Of a DNA stretch of 29,574 bases, positions 1 through 6,657 are shown piece after piece (position 1 is the stretch's first letter; the number at the start of each line of letters is the position of its first letter). The stretch is from positions 1 to 29,574 of IMG/VR virus record IMGVR_UViG_3300021961_000438; one strand, 5' to 3'. The notes beneath the pieces are model-generated. The model ran no database searches. It worked only from the letters and a program-made list of their open reading frames with translations, and was not told the DNA's origin. A program made the translations under genes and the position numbers. This DNA is from a virus.

Positions 1-561
1 GCCCAGCTGTTGGGGCAGAACCCTCAGGCACAGGCCATGATGGCGGCTCTTCAGGCTCACATCTCCGAACACTTGGCCTTCGAATATCGCAACCAGATCG
101 AAGAACAGGCGGGTGTCCCCTATCCCGCCCCCGATGCCAAGATGGACGAGGAGACCGAAATTCAGGTGTCCCGTCTGGCGGCTATGGCGGCGCAGCAGCT
201 TACGCAGAAGAACCAAGCCCAAGCCGCGCAGCAAAAGGCGCAGCAGATGCAGCAGGACCCCCTTGTTCAGATGCAGCAGCAGGAGCTGCAGCTCAAGGCA
301 AAGGAAGTCGATATCAAGCAGAAGAAGCTGCTTACGGATGCCTCCGAAAAGGCAGACCGGCTCAGTATCGAACGCGAACGTCTCGCCGTTCAGGAAAGAA
401 TCGCTGGCATGAATGTCGGTGCAAAGATCGCCACGGACAAGGCCAACCTGTCTGCCAAACAGCAGGAAGCCAAGCTCCGTATAGGCGTCGATATCGCTAG
501 GGAGATGGCTCAGGAAGCCAGAACCACGGCGCAAGTAAGTAAACCAGAGGAGACTGAATGA
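1..561 (+). CDS. Portal-like protein, C-terminal end (5' partial)
   Basis: The reading frame is open from base 1, so the gene starts outside the window; the TTG at 10 is unlikely to be a true start. The visible ~186 residues begin with a segment (AALQAHISEHLAFEYRNQIE) of the kind I associate with the end of portal proteins of uncultured aquatic podovirus-like phages. A long Gln/Ala/Lys-rich helix follows (roughly residues 60-160), probably a coiled coil. Portal proteins form the dodecameric ring at one capsid vertex through which DNA is packaged and ejected. The position immediately upstream of co-chaperonin, scaffold and capsid genes fits. The stop overlaps the next start (ATGA). The core portal fold lies upstream and cannot be checked here; an internal head protein is the main alternative. 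Confidence 0.68.
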   Translation, partial: AQLLGQNPQAQAMMAALQAHISEHLAFEYRNQIEEQAGVPYPAPDAKMDEETEIQVSRLAAMAAQQLTQKNQAQAAQQKAQQMQQDPLVQMQQQELQLKAKEVDIKQKKLLTDASEKADRLSIERERLAVQERIAGMNVGAKIATDKANLSAKQQEAKLRIGVDIAREMAQEARTTAQVSKPEETE

Positions 562-752
562 GTAATGACGTACTGAAATATCTTTCAGACAAGATACAGG
601 AAGAAATCAGGATCGTGTCAGACGACACGGCCACAGGAAAAGCCAAGGACTTTGGCGAATACAAGTACGCCTGCGGAATCATCCGGGGGCTTATGATTGC
701 AAACAGTGCCATTATGGACACAGCAGAAAGGTTGAATAATTCCGATGACTGA
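558..752 (+). CDS. Conserved small phage protein of unknown function
   Basis: This is a 64-residue acidic, probably all-helical protein. Its start ATG overlaps the portal stop (ATGA), which implies translational coupling. It contains a segment of the form G-x-A-K-D-F-G-E-Y-K-x-A-C-G-I-I-R-G-L, a pattern I recall from short proteins beside portal genes in other phages, but I know no function. There is no signal peptide, membrane segment or metal-binding motif. Its 3' end overlaps the co-chaperonin start by 8 bases. A role in head assembly is inferred only from position. Confidence 0.6.
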   Translation: MSNDVLKYLSDKIQEEIRIVSDDTATGKAKDFGEYKYACGIIRGLMIANSAIMDTAERLNNSDD

Positions 753-1155
753 ACTTCTCGTCGGCTCAAACCCCGACAATCTAGAAGACGTTACCGTACT
801 CCCCGCTACCGCCGAAGAAAAAGCCAAGCAGCTGCCGATCCCCAGCGGATATCGGATTCTTTGCGCCACCCCTGACATCGACAAGACTACCGAAGGTGGC
901 ATCCTGAAGGCTGACATCACCCTTCAGCATGAGGAACTTCTTACCACTACTCTGTTTGTGGTGGAGATGGGTCCTGATTGCTACAAGGACGATAAGCGGT
1001 TCCCCAGTGGGCCTTGGTGCAAGAAGGGTGACTTTATCCTTACCCGTCCGCACGCCGGTACCCGGGTGAAAATCCATGGACGTGAGTTCAGGATCATTAA
1101 CGATGACTCCGTCGAAGCGGTGGTCGAAGACCCTAGGGGAATCAGTCGTGCATAA
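745..1155 (+). CDS. GroES-like co-chaperonin
   Basis: This 136-residue protein resembles the Cpn10/GroES family. After a ~30-residue extension, the segment IPSGYRILCATP (residues 32-43) matches the first beta strand of GroES. KTTEGGILKADI (47-58) sits where the GroES mobile loop lies, with hydrophobic I53-L54 as the likely GroEL contact. VEMGPDCYKDD, the G-D-F-I-L-T segment and a final R-I-I-N-D-D-S-V-E-A-V-V-E strand follow the order of the GroES barrel. Bacterial GroES is about 95 residues, so the N-terminal extension is a phage feature. T4 gp31 is the classic phage precedent: it replaces GroES so that GroEL can fold the capsid protein. Placement two genes before the scaffold fits such a role. 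The identification rests on motif order, not on an alignment. Confidence 0.8.
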   Translation: MTELLVGSNPDNLEDVTVLPATAEEKAKQLPIPSGYRILCATPDIDKTTEGGILKADITLQHEELLTTTLFVVEMGPDCYKDDKRFPSGPWCKKGDFILTRPHAGTRVKIHGREFRIINDDSVEAVVEDPRGISRA

Positions 1156-1189
1156 AAAGGTAACAAACCCTACAAAAAGGAATAGCTAA
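1156..1189 (+). promoter_or_regulatory. A-rich leader before scaffold gene, with RBS
   Basis: This 34-base gap holds GGTAACAA (1159-1166), a CCC-A tract and the Shine-Dalgarno-like AAAGG/AGGAA near 1177-1182, ahead of the ATG at 1190. The same order GGTAACAA-CCC-A-AAAGGAA occurs in the gap at 5577-5606. No clear -35/-10 pair is present, so I treat it as a leader or RBS element rather than a promoter. Confidence 0.3.
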
Positions 1190-2167
1190 ATGGTTGATAA
1201 CACTAAAGAAAAAGACGATTTTGAGTTTGAGGTCGAGCAGGAAGGTGCGCCCCAGACGCAGGCTGGCAAGCCGAATAAGCCGGAGATTGAGGTGGAGGAT
1301 GATACCCCACCGGAGGACCGGGGCCGTGCCCCGATGCCCAAGGCGCTGGTAGAGGAGCTGGAGGCTGACGACCTTGAAGACTACTCCGATAAGGTCAAGA
1401 CCCGTCTGAAGCAGATGAAGAAGGTCTGGCATGATGAGCGCCGGGAGAAGGAGGCGGCTCTTCGGGAGCAGCAGGAGGCTATCAGCCTCGCCCGCCGTAT
1501 GCTGGATGAGAACAAGCGGCTGAAGTCCACCCTGAGCAGGGGTGAGGAGACACTGATCGGGTCTTATCGGGACAGGTCGGAGATGCAGCTGGAGCAGGCG
1601 AAGAAGGCTTATAAAGAAGCCTATGAAGCTGGTGACTCCGACAAGCTGGTGGAGGCCCAGACCAAGCTGTCTGAGGCTAACTACGCCGTGCAGCGGCTGA
1701 AGGAATACAAGCCGACTTTACAGCAAGAGGAACCTGAGGTAGAAATACCACAGAATACACAGCAGGCACCACAAGCGCCTGTCATCGACGCCAAAACCCG
1801 TGCGTGGCAAGAGCGCAATACGTGGTGGGGCAATGATGAAGAAATGACGGCTAACGCTCTGGGTCTTCACCAGAAGTTGGTTAAACAGTACGGCGGGGAA
1901 TACGTTGGTACTGACGAATACTGGCGGTCCATTGATGAAACAATGCACCGTCGTTTCCCCGAATACTTCGGGGACGATAAATTCGCTGGTGGGGGCGGCA
2001 AGCCCACTGCACGCGCAGAAACAAAAGCGGCCACAGTAGTCGCTCCAGCGTCTAGAAGTACCTCTTCAAAAAAGATCGTACTTAAGCAGTCACAAGTGTT
2101 GATTGCGAAAAAACTAGGTCTAACCCCTGAGCAATATGCCCGGGAAATGAGAAAGCTGGAGAACTAA
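1190..2167 (+). CDS. Scaffolding-like protein (head assembly)
   Basis: This is a 325-residue, strongly charged protein. Residues 1-60 are acidic and disordered (many Glu/Asp/Pro). Residues ~65-185 are almost continuous charged helix (KTRLKQMKKVWHDERREKE onward), predicted as coiled coil. A Gln/Pro linker (~185-205) follows, then a Trp-containing segment (WQERNTWWGNDEEMTANALG) and a basic C-terminus ending in KKLGLTPEQYAREMRKLEN. Acidic, coiled-coil proteins with a basic helix-turn-helix-like tail just upstream of the capsid gene are the usual form of phage scaffolds, whose C-terminus binds the capsid protein during prohead assembly. The WQERNTWWG segment also occurs in related aquatic phage proteins as I recall. 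No protease domain is visible. The alternative is an internal core protein. Confidence 0.7.
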   Translation: MVDNTKEKDDFEFEVEQEGAPQTQAGKPNKPEIEVEDDTPPEDRGRAPMPKALVEELEADDLEDYSDKVKTRLKQMKKVWHDERREKEAALREQQEAISLARRMLDENKRLKSTLSRGEETLIGSYRDRSEMQLEQAKKAYKEAYEAGDSDKLVEAQTKLSEANYAVQRLKEYKPTLQQEEPEVEIPQNTQQAPQAPVIDAKTRAWQERNTWWGNDEEMTANALGLHQKLVKQYGGEYVGTDEYWRSIDETMHRRFPEYFGDDKFAGGGGKPTARAETKAATVVAPASRSTSSKKIVLKQSQVLIAKKLGLTPEQYAREMRKLEN

Positions 2168-2168
2168 G

Positions 2169-2618
2169 ATGGCCGAAGAAAGACTTGCACGCGAACTTGA
2201 TAGCCGTACCAAAACCGAACGCCCCAAGACTTGGCAACCAGCTTCAACGCTGCCCGAGCCTGACAAGCAAGCCGGTTATGCGTATCGGTGGGTCCGTATT
2301 TCGACCCTGCAACAGGCTGACCCCCGCAATATCTCGGCCAAGCTGAGAGAAGGTTGGGAACCCGTTCGGATCGAAGAACAGCCCAAGTTCCGTGCCATGG
2401 TGGACCCCAATAGTCGTTTTAAGGACAACATTGAGGTCGCTGGACTGCTGCTCTGCAAGATTCCGTCTAGTTTCATGGATCAGCGTAAAGAATATTTCGC
2501 TAAGAAGAACCGGGACCAGATTCAGTCTGTAGACAGTAATTTTATGAGAGAAAACGACCCTAGAATGCCGCTTTTTAAGGAAGGGCGTTCTACTACGTCG
2601 TTTGGCAAAGGCAAATAA
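2169..2618 (+). CDS. Conserved head-module protein, unknown function
   Basis: This 149-residue soluble, basic protein starts one base after the scaffold stop. It has a disordered N-terminus (RELDSRTKTERPKTWQPAST), a compact middle with Y-A-Y-R-W-V-R-I-S and L-R-E-G-W-E-P-V-R, then a helical segment (FMDQRKEYFAKKNRDQIQSV) and a disordered Ser/Lys tail. I recognise the pattern RWVRIS...REGWEPV as one carried next to capsid genes in many uncultured aquatic phages, but no function is attached to it. There are no membrane segments or metal sites. Candidate roles are a head-associated or minor scaffold protein. Confidence 0.55.
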   Translation: MAEERLARELDSRTKTERPKTWQPASTLPEPDKQAGYAYRWVRISTLQQADPRNISAKLREGWEPVRIEEQPKFRAMVDPNSRFKDNIEVAGLLLCKIPSSFMDQRKEYFAKKNRDQIQSVDSNFMRENDPRMPLFKEGRSTTSFGKGK

Positions 2619-2631
2619 CTAGGAGAGACTA

Positions 2632-3231
2632 ATGGCTTATCCCTCTGTCTCAGCCCCTTACGGGCTGATCCCGATCAATCTGATCGGTGGGCAGGTCTTT
2701 GCTGGTGCTACTCGCCAGATTCCCATCGCTTCGGCCTCCGCGACTGCCGTCTTTTTCGGTGACGTGGTCAAGCTGAACAGCGACGGTACTCTGGACAAGG
2801 ACACCGGTACTGATGCTGCTACCCCTGTCGGCGTTTTCCTCGGTTGCACCTATACGGATGCCACCTACGGCAAGACGTTCCGCCAGTCCTACCCCGGCGC
2901 TGTTACTGCTTCGGACATCTTTGCCTACGTGGCGGATGACCCGGACCAGCTGTACAAGGTCGCTATTGTTTCCTCGGGCACCACGATTGGCTATGTCAAT
3001 CGTACCTCGGTTGGTAATAACGCGGTTCTGGTTCAGAACTCCGGTAATACTACTAACGGCAATTCGCGGGTCGCTATCGACAATACCACCGCCACCACTT
3101 CGACGTGGCCGGTTCGTGTTATCGACGTGGTGCCTGAGACTGCTACTGCTGGTAATCCCGGTTCCTACACGGAAGTTATCGTGAAGTGGAATCAGGGTAT
3201 GCACCAGTACCTCAACCCCACTGGCGTGTAA
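2632..3231 (+). CDS. Virion protein upstream of capsid (possible head decoration)
   Basis: This is a 199-residue, Thr/Ser/Val/Gly-rich, predicted all-beta protein. It starts behind a strong Shine-Dalgarno site (AGGAG at ~2621-2625) and ends 13 bases before the capsid start. The beginning (SAPYGLIPINLIGGQVFAGA) is a pattern I recall from proteins encoded next to capsid genes in uncultured aquatic phages. Codon choice is strongly biased to GCT, GGT, CTG, GTT and ACC, like the capsid gene, which suggests high expression. Those points favour an abundant structural protein, perhaps a decoration protein, but no family with known structure is recognised. Confidence 0.6.
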   Translation: MAYPSVSAPYGLIPINLIGGQVFAGATRQIPIASASATAVFFGDVVKLNSDGTLDKDTGTDAATPVGVFLGCTYTDATYGKTFRQSYPGAVTASDIFAYVADDPDQLYKVAIVSSGTTIGYVNRTSVGNNAVLVQNSGNTTNGNSRVAIDNTTATTSTWPVRVIDVVPETATAGNPGSYTEVIVKWNQGMHQYLNPTGV

Positions 3232-3244
3232 GGAGATTTGAACT

Positions 3245-4156
3245 ATGGCTATTTCACGCGCACAGCTCCTTAAGGAGCTTCTGCCCGGTCTGAACGCCCT
3301 GTTCGGTCTGGAATATGCTCGCTATGGCGAAGAGCATAAGGAAATCTACGACACCGAAACGTCTGAACGTTCGTTCGAAGAAGAAACCAAGCTGTCGGGC
3401 TTCTCGGCTGCTCCGGTTAAGAACGAAGGTTCGGCCATTGCGTATGACAATGCGCAGGAAGCTTGGACGGCTCGCTACAACCACGAAACCATTTCTTTGG
3501 GTTTCTCGCTGACGGAAGAAGCGATTGAGGACAACCTCTACGACTCTCTGTCTTCGCGTTACACCAAGGCTCTGGCTCGTGCCATGGCGTACACCAAGCA
3601 GACCAAGGCTGCGGCGACTCTGAACAACGGCTTCGACACCGATTATCCCGGTGGCGACGGCCAGCCCCTGTTCAGCGCTTCGCATCCGCTGGTCTCCGGT
3701 GGCACTAACTCGAACATCCCCGCCACCCCTGCCGACCTGAACGAAACCAGCCTCGAAGCTGCTGTCATTCAGATCGCTGCGTGGACGGATGAACGTGGTC
3801 TGCTGATTGCGGCGAAGCCGCGTAAGCTGATCGTGCCGCCGAGCCTGATGTTTGTTGCCACCCGCCTGCTTGAGACCGAACTGCGTGTCTCGACTGCGGA
3901 CAACGACATCAACGCCATCAAGTCGAACGGTTCGATCCCGGAGGGTTACGCTGTTAACCACTTCCTGACCGACACCGACGCTTGGTTCCTGACGACGGAT
4001 GTTCCGAATGGTCTGAAGCACTTTGTCCGTTCGCCCATGGCGAATTCGATGGACGGTGACTTCGACACCGGCAACGTCCGTTACAAGGCCCGCGAGCGTT
4101 ATTCGTTTGGGTGGAGCGATCCTCTGGGTATGTATGGATCAGAGGGGGCGGCTTGA
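3245..4156 (+). CDS. Major capsid protein
   Basis: This 303-residue protein is preceded by a near-perfect Shine-Dalgarno site (AAGGAG, ~3230-3235). It looks like an HK97-fold capsid protein of the Mu gpT-like type. An N-terminal helix (AQLLKELLPGLNALFGLEYA) leads into an E-loop-like acidic region. A long spine-like helix (SLTEEAIEDNLYDSLSSRYT then KALARAMAYTKQTKAAATLN) follows, then the G-x-D-G-Q-P-L-F-S-A-S-H-P-L segment typical of this family and P-R-K-L-I-V-P-P-S-L (~residues 192-201). The C-terminus, with RYKARERYSFGWSDPLGMYG, is also typical. Codon bias is the strongest in the window, as expected for the most abundant virion protein. No cleaved delta domain is evident, consistent with a separate scaffold gene. 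Confidence 0.88.
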   Translation: MAISRAQLLKELLPGLNALFGLEYARYGEEHKEIYDTETSERSFEEETKLSGFSAAPVKNEGSAIAYDNAQEAWTARYNHETISLGFSLTEEAIEDNLYDSLSSRYTKALARAMAYTKQTKAAATLNNGFDTDYPGGDGQPLFSASHPLVSGGTNSNIPATPADLNETSLEAAVIQIAAWTDERGLLIAAKPRKLIVPPSLMFVATRLLETELRVSTADNDINAIKSNGSIPEGYAVNHFLTDTDAWFLTTDVPNGLKHFVRSPMANSMDGDFDTGNVRYKARERYSFGWSDPLGMYGSEGAA

Positions 4157-4209
4157 CAACTCACGGATAACTCCATACAAAGTTCCTCAATAGTCTTGGG
4201 GAGGTTAGT
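4157..4209 (+). promoter_or_regulatory. Gap before HNH gene: weak promoter-like boxes and strong RBS
   Basis: TTGACA (4153-4158) overlaps the capsid stop codon and is followed after 15 bases by CATACA (4174-4179), a poor -10. GGGGAGG at 4198-4204 is a strong Shine-Dalgarno sequence placed five bases before the GTG at 4210, and it decides that start. Promoter activity is doubtful; the ribosome-binding site is well supported. Confidence 0.35.
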
Positions 4210-5052
4210 GTGGTTTATACCGAGTGTAGTTACGCTGGCTGCGGCAACCCTGTGTTTTCTACGGGGATTTGTCGGAAACACTACGAACGGGAGCGGCTGG
4301 AAACAGCCGCTCCTTGTTCTATTCCGCAGTGTGCGAACAAGGCGTACAGAGGCACCCTATGCGGGCACCACTACCGGGAAGAGCGCAATGCGGCGCATCC
4401 ACCTTGCACAGTACCTAATTGCGGGCACCCCCAGAAGACATTAAAATCAGGGTTGTGCGAAAGGCATCTATTCCGTTTTTCTCGCCACGGGTCTTTGGAA
4501 CAGCCCCGTCGCCCAGATTGGGGCTCCCGCGAGTCCCACCCCCTCTACCAAACGTGGTATTGGCATAAGCGCGTTAAGGGTGGCCTTTGCCCCAAATGGC
4601 AGACAGATTTTTGGGCGTTTGTTACCGTTGTAGCACCTAAGCCCGGGGGCTGCTCCCTGCGGAGGCTCCGCGCAAACGAGCCTTTAGGGCCGGATAACTG
4701 GTTCTGGAAAGAGCCAATTCAAAGCGAAAACGGGGCTGACCGCGCACGTAAGCAGCGGGTGTACAACCCCCGGGCAGCTAAGAATTCTGACCTAAAAAAG
4801 ATGTACGGCATAACCGTAGATGACTTTGACCGGATGGCGCACGAGCAAAACTACTGCTGCGCAATATGCCACCGGCAAGAAACCTCCGTGGACAAGTTGG
4901 GGTTACCCCGCCGCCTAGCCGTAGACCACTGCCATACAACTGGCAAAGTACGCGCCCTACTATGCACAAACTGCAATAAATCCCTTGGGGGGTTTAAAGA
5001 CGACCCCCGTTTGCTTAGGGAGGCGGCGGCGTACCTAGAACGGCATCACTAA
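4210..5052 (+). CDS. HNH / endonuclease VII-family nuclease with three N-terminal zinc-knuckle repeats
   Basis: This is a 280-residue protein with a GTG start fixed by GGGGAGG five bases upstream. Its C-terminal domain (~198-280) has the layout of recombination endonuclease VII: C217-x2-C220, the D239-H240-C-H242 catalytic core, and C252-x2-C255, completing a zinc site. The N-terminus has three C-x4-C-x9/11-C-x2-H units starting at C6, C36 and C66, exactly 30 residues apart, probably zinc knuckles for DNA recognition. The middle (~88-197) is basic and unassigned. Nucleases of this kind are often freestanding homing endonucleases in phages. Position directly behind the capsid gene, codon choice richer in CTA, ATA and CCC than the capsid gene, and the large flanking gaps suggest an inserted mobile gene. 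A true Holliday-junction resolvase role is the alternative. Confidence 0.8.
   Translation: MVYTECSYAGCGNPVFSTGICRKHYERERLETAAPCSIPQCANKAYRGTLCGHHYREERNAAHPPCTVPNCGHPQKTLKSGLCERHLFRFSRHGSLEQPRRPDWGSRESHPLYQTWYWHKRVKGGLCPKWQTDFWAFVTVVAPKPGGCSLRRLRANEPLGPDNWFWKEPIQSENGADRARKQRVYNPRAAKNSDLKKMYGITVDDFDRMAHEQNYCCAICHRQETSVDKLGLPRRLAVDHCHTTGKVRALLCTNCNKSLGGFKDDPRLLREAAAYLERHH
4289..4314 (+). terminator. Strong hairpin with GAAA tetraloop inside the HNH gene; terminator-like
   Basis: GAGCGGCTG (4291-4299) pairs perfectly with CAGCCGCTC (4304-4312) across a GAAA loop (4300-4303). The stem extends by 4290-4313 (G-C) and 4289-4314 (G-U). A T-rich run, CTTGTTCTATT, follows. This matches the shape of an intrinsic terminator, but it lies about 27 codons inside the HNH reading frame, whose zinc-knuckle repeats continue on both sides. 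The T-run is interrupted, so termination may be partial. It could limit read-through from the capsid transcript or slow translation of the nuclease. Confidence 0.4.
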
Positions 5053-5174
5053 CCCTTGCGCCACCTGTGTTTTCCTATACACTCCGGCGCAACTAGGGTT
5101 CCCCACCCGTACCGACTGACCTAGCAGACGTAGTAGAGACGGTATGGGGTTGTGCTACTACACGGAGAAATTCA
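5053..5174 (+). promoter_or_regulatory. Longest intergenic gap, with inverted repeat and RBS
   Basis: This 122-base gap lies between the HNH gene and the next virion gene and is the longest non-coding stretch in the window. It contains TATACA (5076-5081) without a properly spaced -35. It also contains a perfect 7-base inverted repeat, GTAGTAG (5130-5136) and CTACTAC (5155-5161), with an 18-base loop. CGGAGA (~5162-5167) is the ribosome-binding site of the gene at 5175. A promoter or operator for the downstream genes is plausible but not shown. Confidence 0.35.
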
Positions 5175-5576
5175 ATGGCGCAGACTACTTTCAGCGGACC
5201 GGTTGTGTCCGATAATGGCTTTGTTGGTAATGTCACCGGCAATGCGACTGGTACCGTTACGGGTACTGTTGTTCAGCCGGTTTCGGCTGTTGCCGCTACG
5301 GGTACTAACCTTGCCACTGCCGCTGCTTTGTCGGCTGGCATTAACGTTGTTTCGGCTGCTGACGGTACCAAGGGCGTGAAGCTCCCCGCTGCGGTGGCTG
5401 GCACGACCATTACGGTTTACAGCTCGGTTGCCTCCAGCGGTCTTGTGGTCTACGCGAACACCGGAGACACCATCAATGGCAGTGCGTCGGTGACGATGGA
5501 AGGTCAGACGTGGTTGCAGGCTGTTGCGACGACTGCTGATGTCTGGCTGACGACGATCTTCACTGCCAACACCTAA
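5175..5576 (+). CDS. Small beta-rich virion protein
   Basis: This 133-residue protein is very rich in Val, Thr, Ala and Gly and has almost no charged residues. It opens with TTFSGPVVSDNGFVGNVTGN, followed by G-x-V-T-G repeats resembling the collagen-like or beta-helix start of head or tail fibres. Its second half (AAVAGTTITVYSSVASSGLV to ADVWLTTIFTANT) reads as a small beta sandwich. Similar proteins follow capsid genes in many aquatic phage contigs as I recall, where they are presumed decoration or head-fibre proteins. A start upstream at 5152 in another frame gives only an overlapping shadow. The codon bias is virion-like. Confidence 0.6.
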   Translation: MAQTTFSGPVVSDNGFVGNVTGNATGTVTGTVVQPVSAVAATGTNLATAAALSAGINVVSAADGTKGVKLPAAVAGTTITVYSSVASSGLVVYANTGDTINGSASVTMEGQTWLQAVATTADVWLTTIFTANT

Positions 5577-5606
5577 TCGGTAACAACCCCATAAAGGAAA
5601 GTACCG
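5577..5606 (+). promoter_or_regulatory. Leader with RBS, similar to the one before the scaffold gene
   Basis: This 30-base gap contains GGTAACAA (5579-5586), CCCC-ATAAA and AAAGGAAA, then the ATG at 5607. The order and spacing parallel 1159-1189 before the scaffold gene. It contains a usable Shine-Dalgarno sequence, and no promoter is evident. Confidence 0.3.
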
Positions 5607-5912
5607 ATGGCTATGCAGACAGATGTCAAAGCATCTAAGCCCCTGACTACTACGGGGGATTTTAAGGATCAGGGTAATAATTCTATTGGCCGTGCTCGTA
5701 TCAAGGCTATCTACGCTATGTGCGGGGCTGGACTGGGCAGTGTTGTGATTACCGACGGTAGCGGCGGTCCCACTCTGTATTCTTTTGAAACCCCCACAGC
5801 GGCTAATGCAGGTTCGGTTTATGTCCTGATCCCCGATCAGGGTATCTTGGCTCAGAACGGCCTGTACGGCACTGTGACCAATACGGCCTCTACCGTCATC
5901 TTTTACGGGTGA
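5607..5912 (+). CDS. Small beta-rich virion protein
   Basis: This 101-residue protein starts MAMQTDVKASKPLTTTGDFK and is followed by predicted beta strands (RARIKAIYAMCGAGLGSVVI, P-T-L-Y-S-F-E-T-P). It ends in a strand rich in Thr/Val and a final FYG. The pattern of a short protein with D-V-K-A near the start and I-T-D-G-S-G-G in the middle is one I recall from virion gene clusters of aquatic phages. No enzyme motif, signal peptide or membrane segment is seen. It lies between another small virion-like gene and a glycosyltransferase and may be a decoration protein or the substrate of that enzyme; the latter is speculation. Confidence 0.5.
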   Translation: MAMQTDVKASKPLTTTGDFKDQGNNSIGRARIKAIYAMCGAGLGSVVITDGSGGPTLYSFETPTAANAGSVYVLIPDQGILAQNGLYGTVTNTASTVIFYG

Positions 5913-5916
5913 TGCT

Positions 5917-6657
5917 GTGGCGGCTGAAAGAGGGTTTGATCTAGCGGGGCGTAGTATCTTCATCGCCCTGCCAGCGTATGACTTCAAGGTTTCCTTGAAG
6001 CTGGCTATTTCTTTGGCGCGGTTTGCTCAGGTAGCGCCTAGGCATGGTATCGACGTGCAGATCGGTAGTATCTGCGGTTGCTCTGTCGTGTCTCGCGCTC
6101 GCAACCTGCTGGTCCGTGACTTTCTTGATTCCCCCTGCACCGAACTGCTCTTTATAGACAGCGACATCAACTTTGAACCCGACGCTATTACCCGGCTCAT
6201 GGCTTGGGGTAGTGACAAGGAGAAGGGTATCGTCGCTGCGGTTCCGCGCGTACGGGATGTAAACAAGACGTATATTGCTGACCTAGACCACGACGAAAAC
6301 GGTCAGCTTACCATGAATAGTATGGGGTTAGTCCGTGCGCAGCGGGTCGCTACTGCCTTTATGTGGGTGCAGCGCGGTGTGTTCGAGAAGCTGGTGGCTG
6401 AGAACCCGGACTGGACTTATTTCGACAAGCGTGCGGGCAAGGACCTGAGCGCTGTATTTGACTTCAAGGTTACCCGCGAAGGCTACATTGGGGAGGACTT
6501 CCTCTTCTGTGACCGCGTCCGTGAGGCTGGCTACGAAGTCTGGATTGATCCCACCATAACCTTGGGTCACATGGGCGTGCAGGAGTACACGGGTAACTTC
6601 GGTCACGACATCCTGTATCCCATGGTTGTCCCGGCACAGAAGGTGTCAAATGGCTAA
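5917..6657 (+). CDS. GT-A-fold glycosyltransferase (GT2-like)
   Basis: This 246-residue protein starts with GTG at 5917, four bases after the previous stop; the nearby ATG at 5912 is in a frame that closes quickly. It has IFIALPAYDFKVSLKLAISL, a typical first beta-alpha unit for nucleotide-sugar binding. The D81-S82-D83 motif in LLFIDSDINF binds the metal and sugar nucleotide. E193-D194 in Y-I-G-E-D-F-L-F-C-D-R sits where the GT2 catalytic-base region lies, followed by YEVWIDPTITLGHMG. There is no membrane segment, so it is a cytosolic enzyme transferring a sugar to an unknown acceptor. Its position among virion genes suggests glycosylation of a capsid or fibre protein; modification of DNA or of host surface sugars is the alternative. 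Confidence 0.82.
   Translation: MAAERGFDLAGRSIFIALPAYDFKVSLKLAISLARFAQVAPRHGIDVQIGSICGCSVVSRARNLLVRDFLDSPCTELLFIDSDINFEPDAITRLMAWGSDKEKGIVAAVPRVRDVNKTYIADLDHDENGQLTMNSMGLVRAQRVATAFMWVQRGVFEKLVAENPDWTYFDKRAGKDLSAVFDFKVTREGYIGEDFLFCDRVREAGYEVWIDPTITLGHMGVQEYTGNFGHDILYPMVVPAQKVSNG

Noticed and set aside
4153-4179. TTGACA followed by CATACA as a sigma70 promoter
   Set aside because: The spacer is 15 bases and the -10 matches only three of six positions; it is listed only as a weak possibility in the gap entry.
4196-4444. 82-codon + frame with an apparent membrane segment
   Set aside because: It overlaps the nuclease gene in another frame, where the zinc-knuckle Cys/His pattern shows which frame is real.
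5152-5379. 75-codon + frame starting upstream of the 5175 gene
   Set aside because: It is a different frame over the same bases and gives a Leu/Arg-rich shadow, while the 5175 start has a better ribosome site and a virion-like product.
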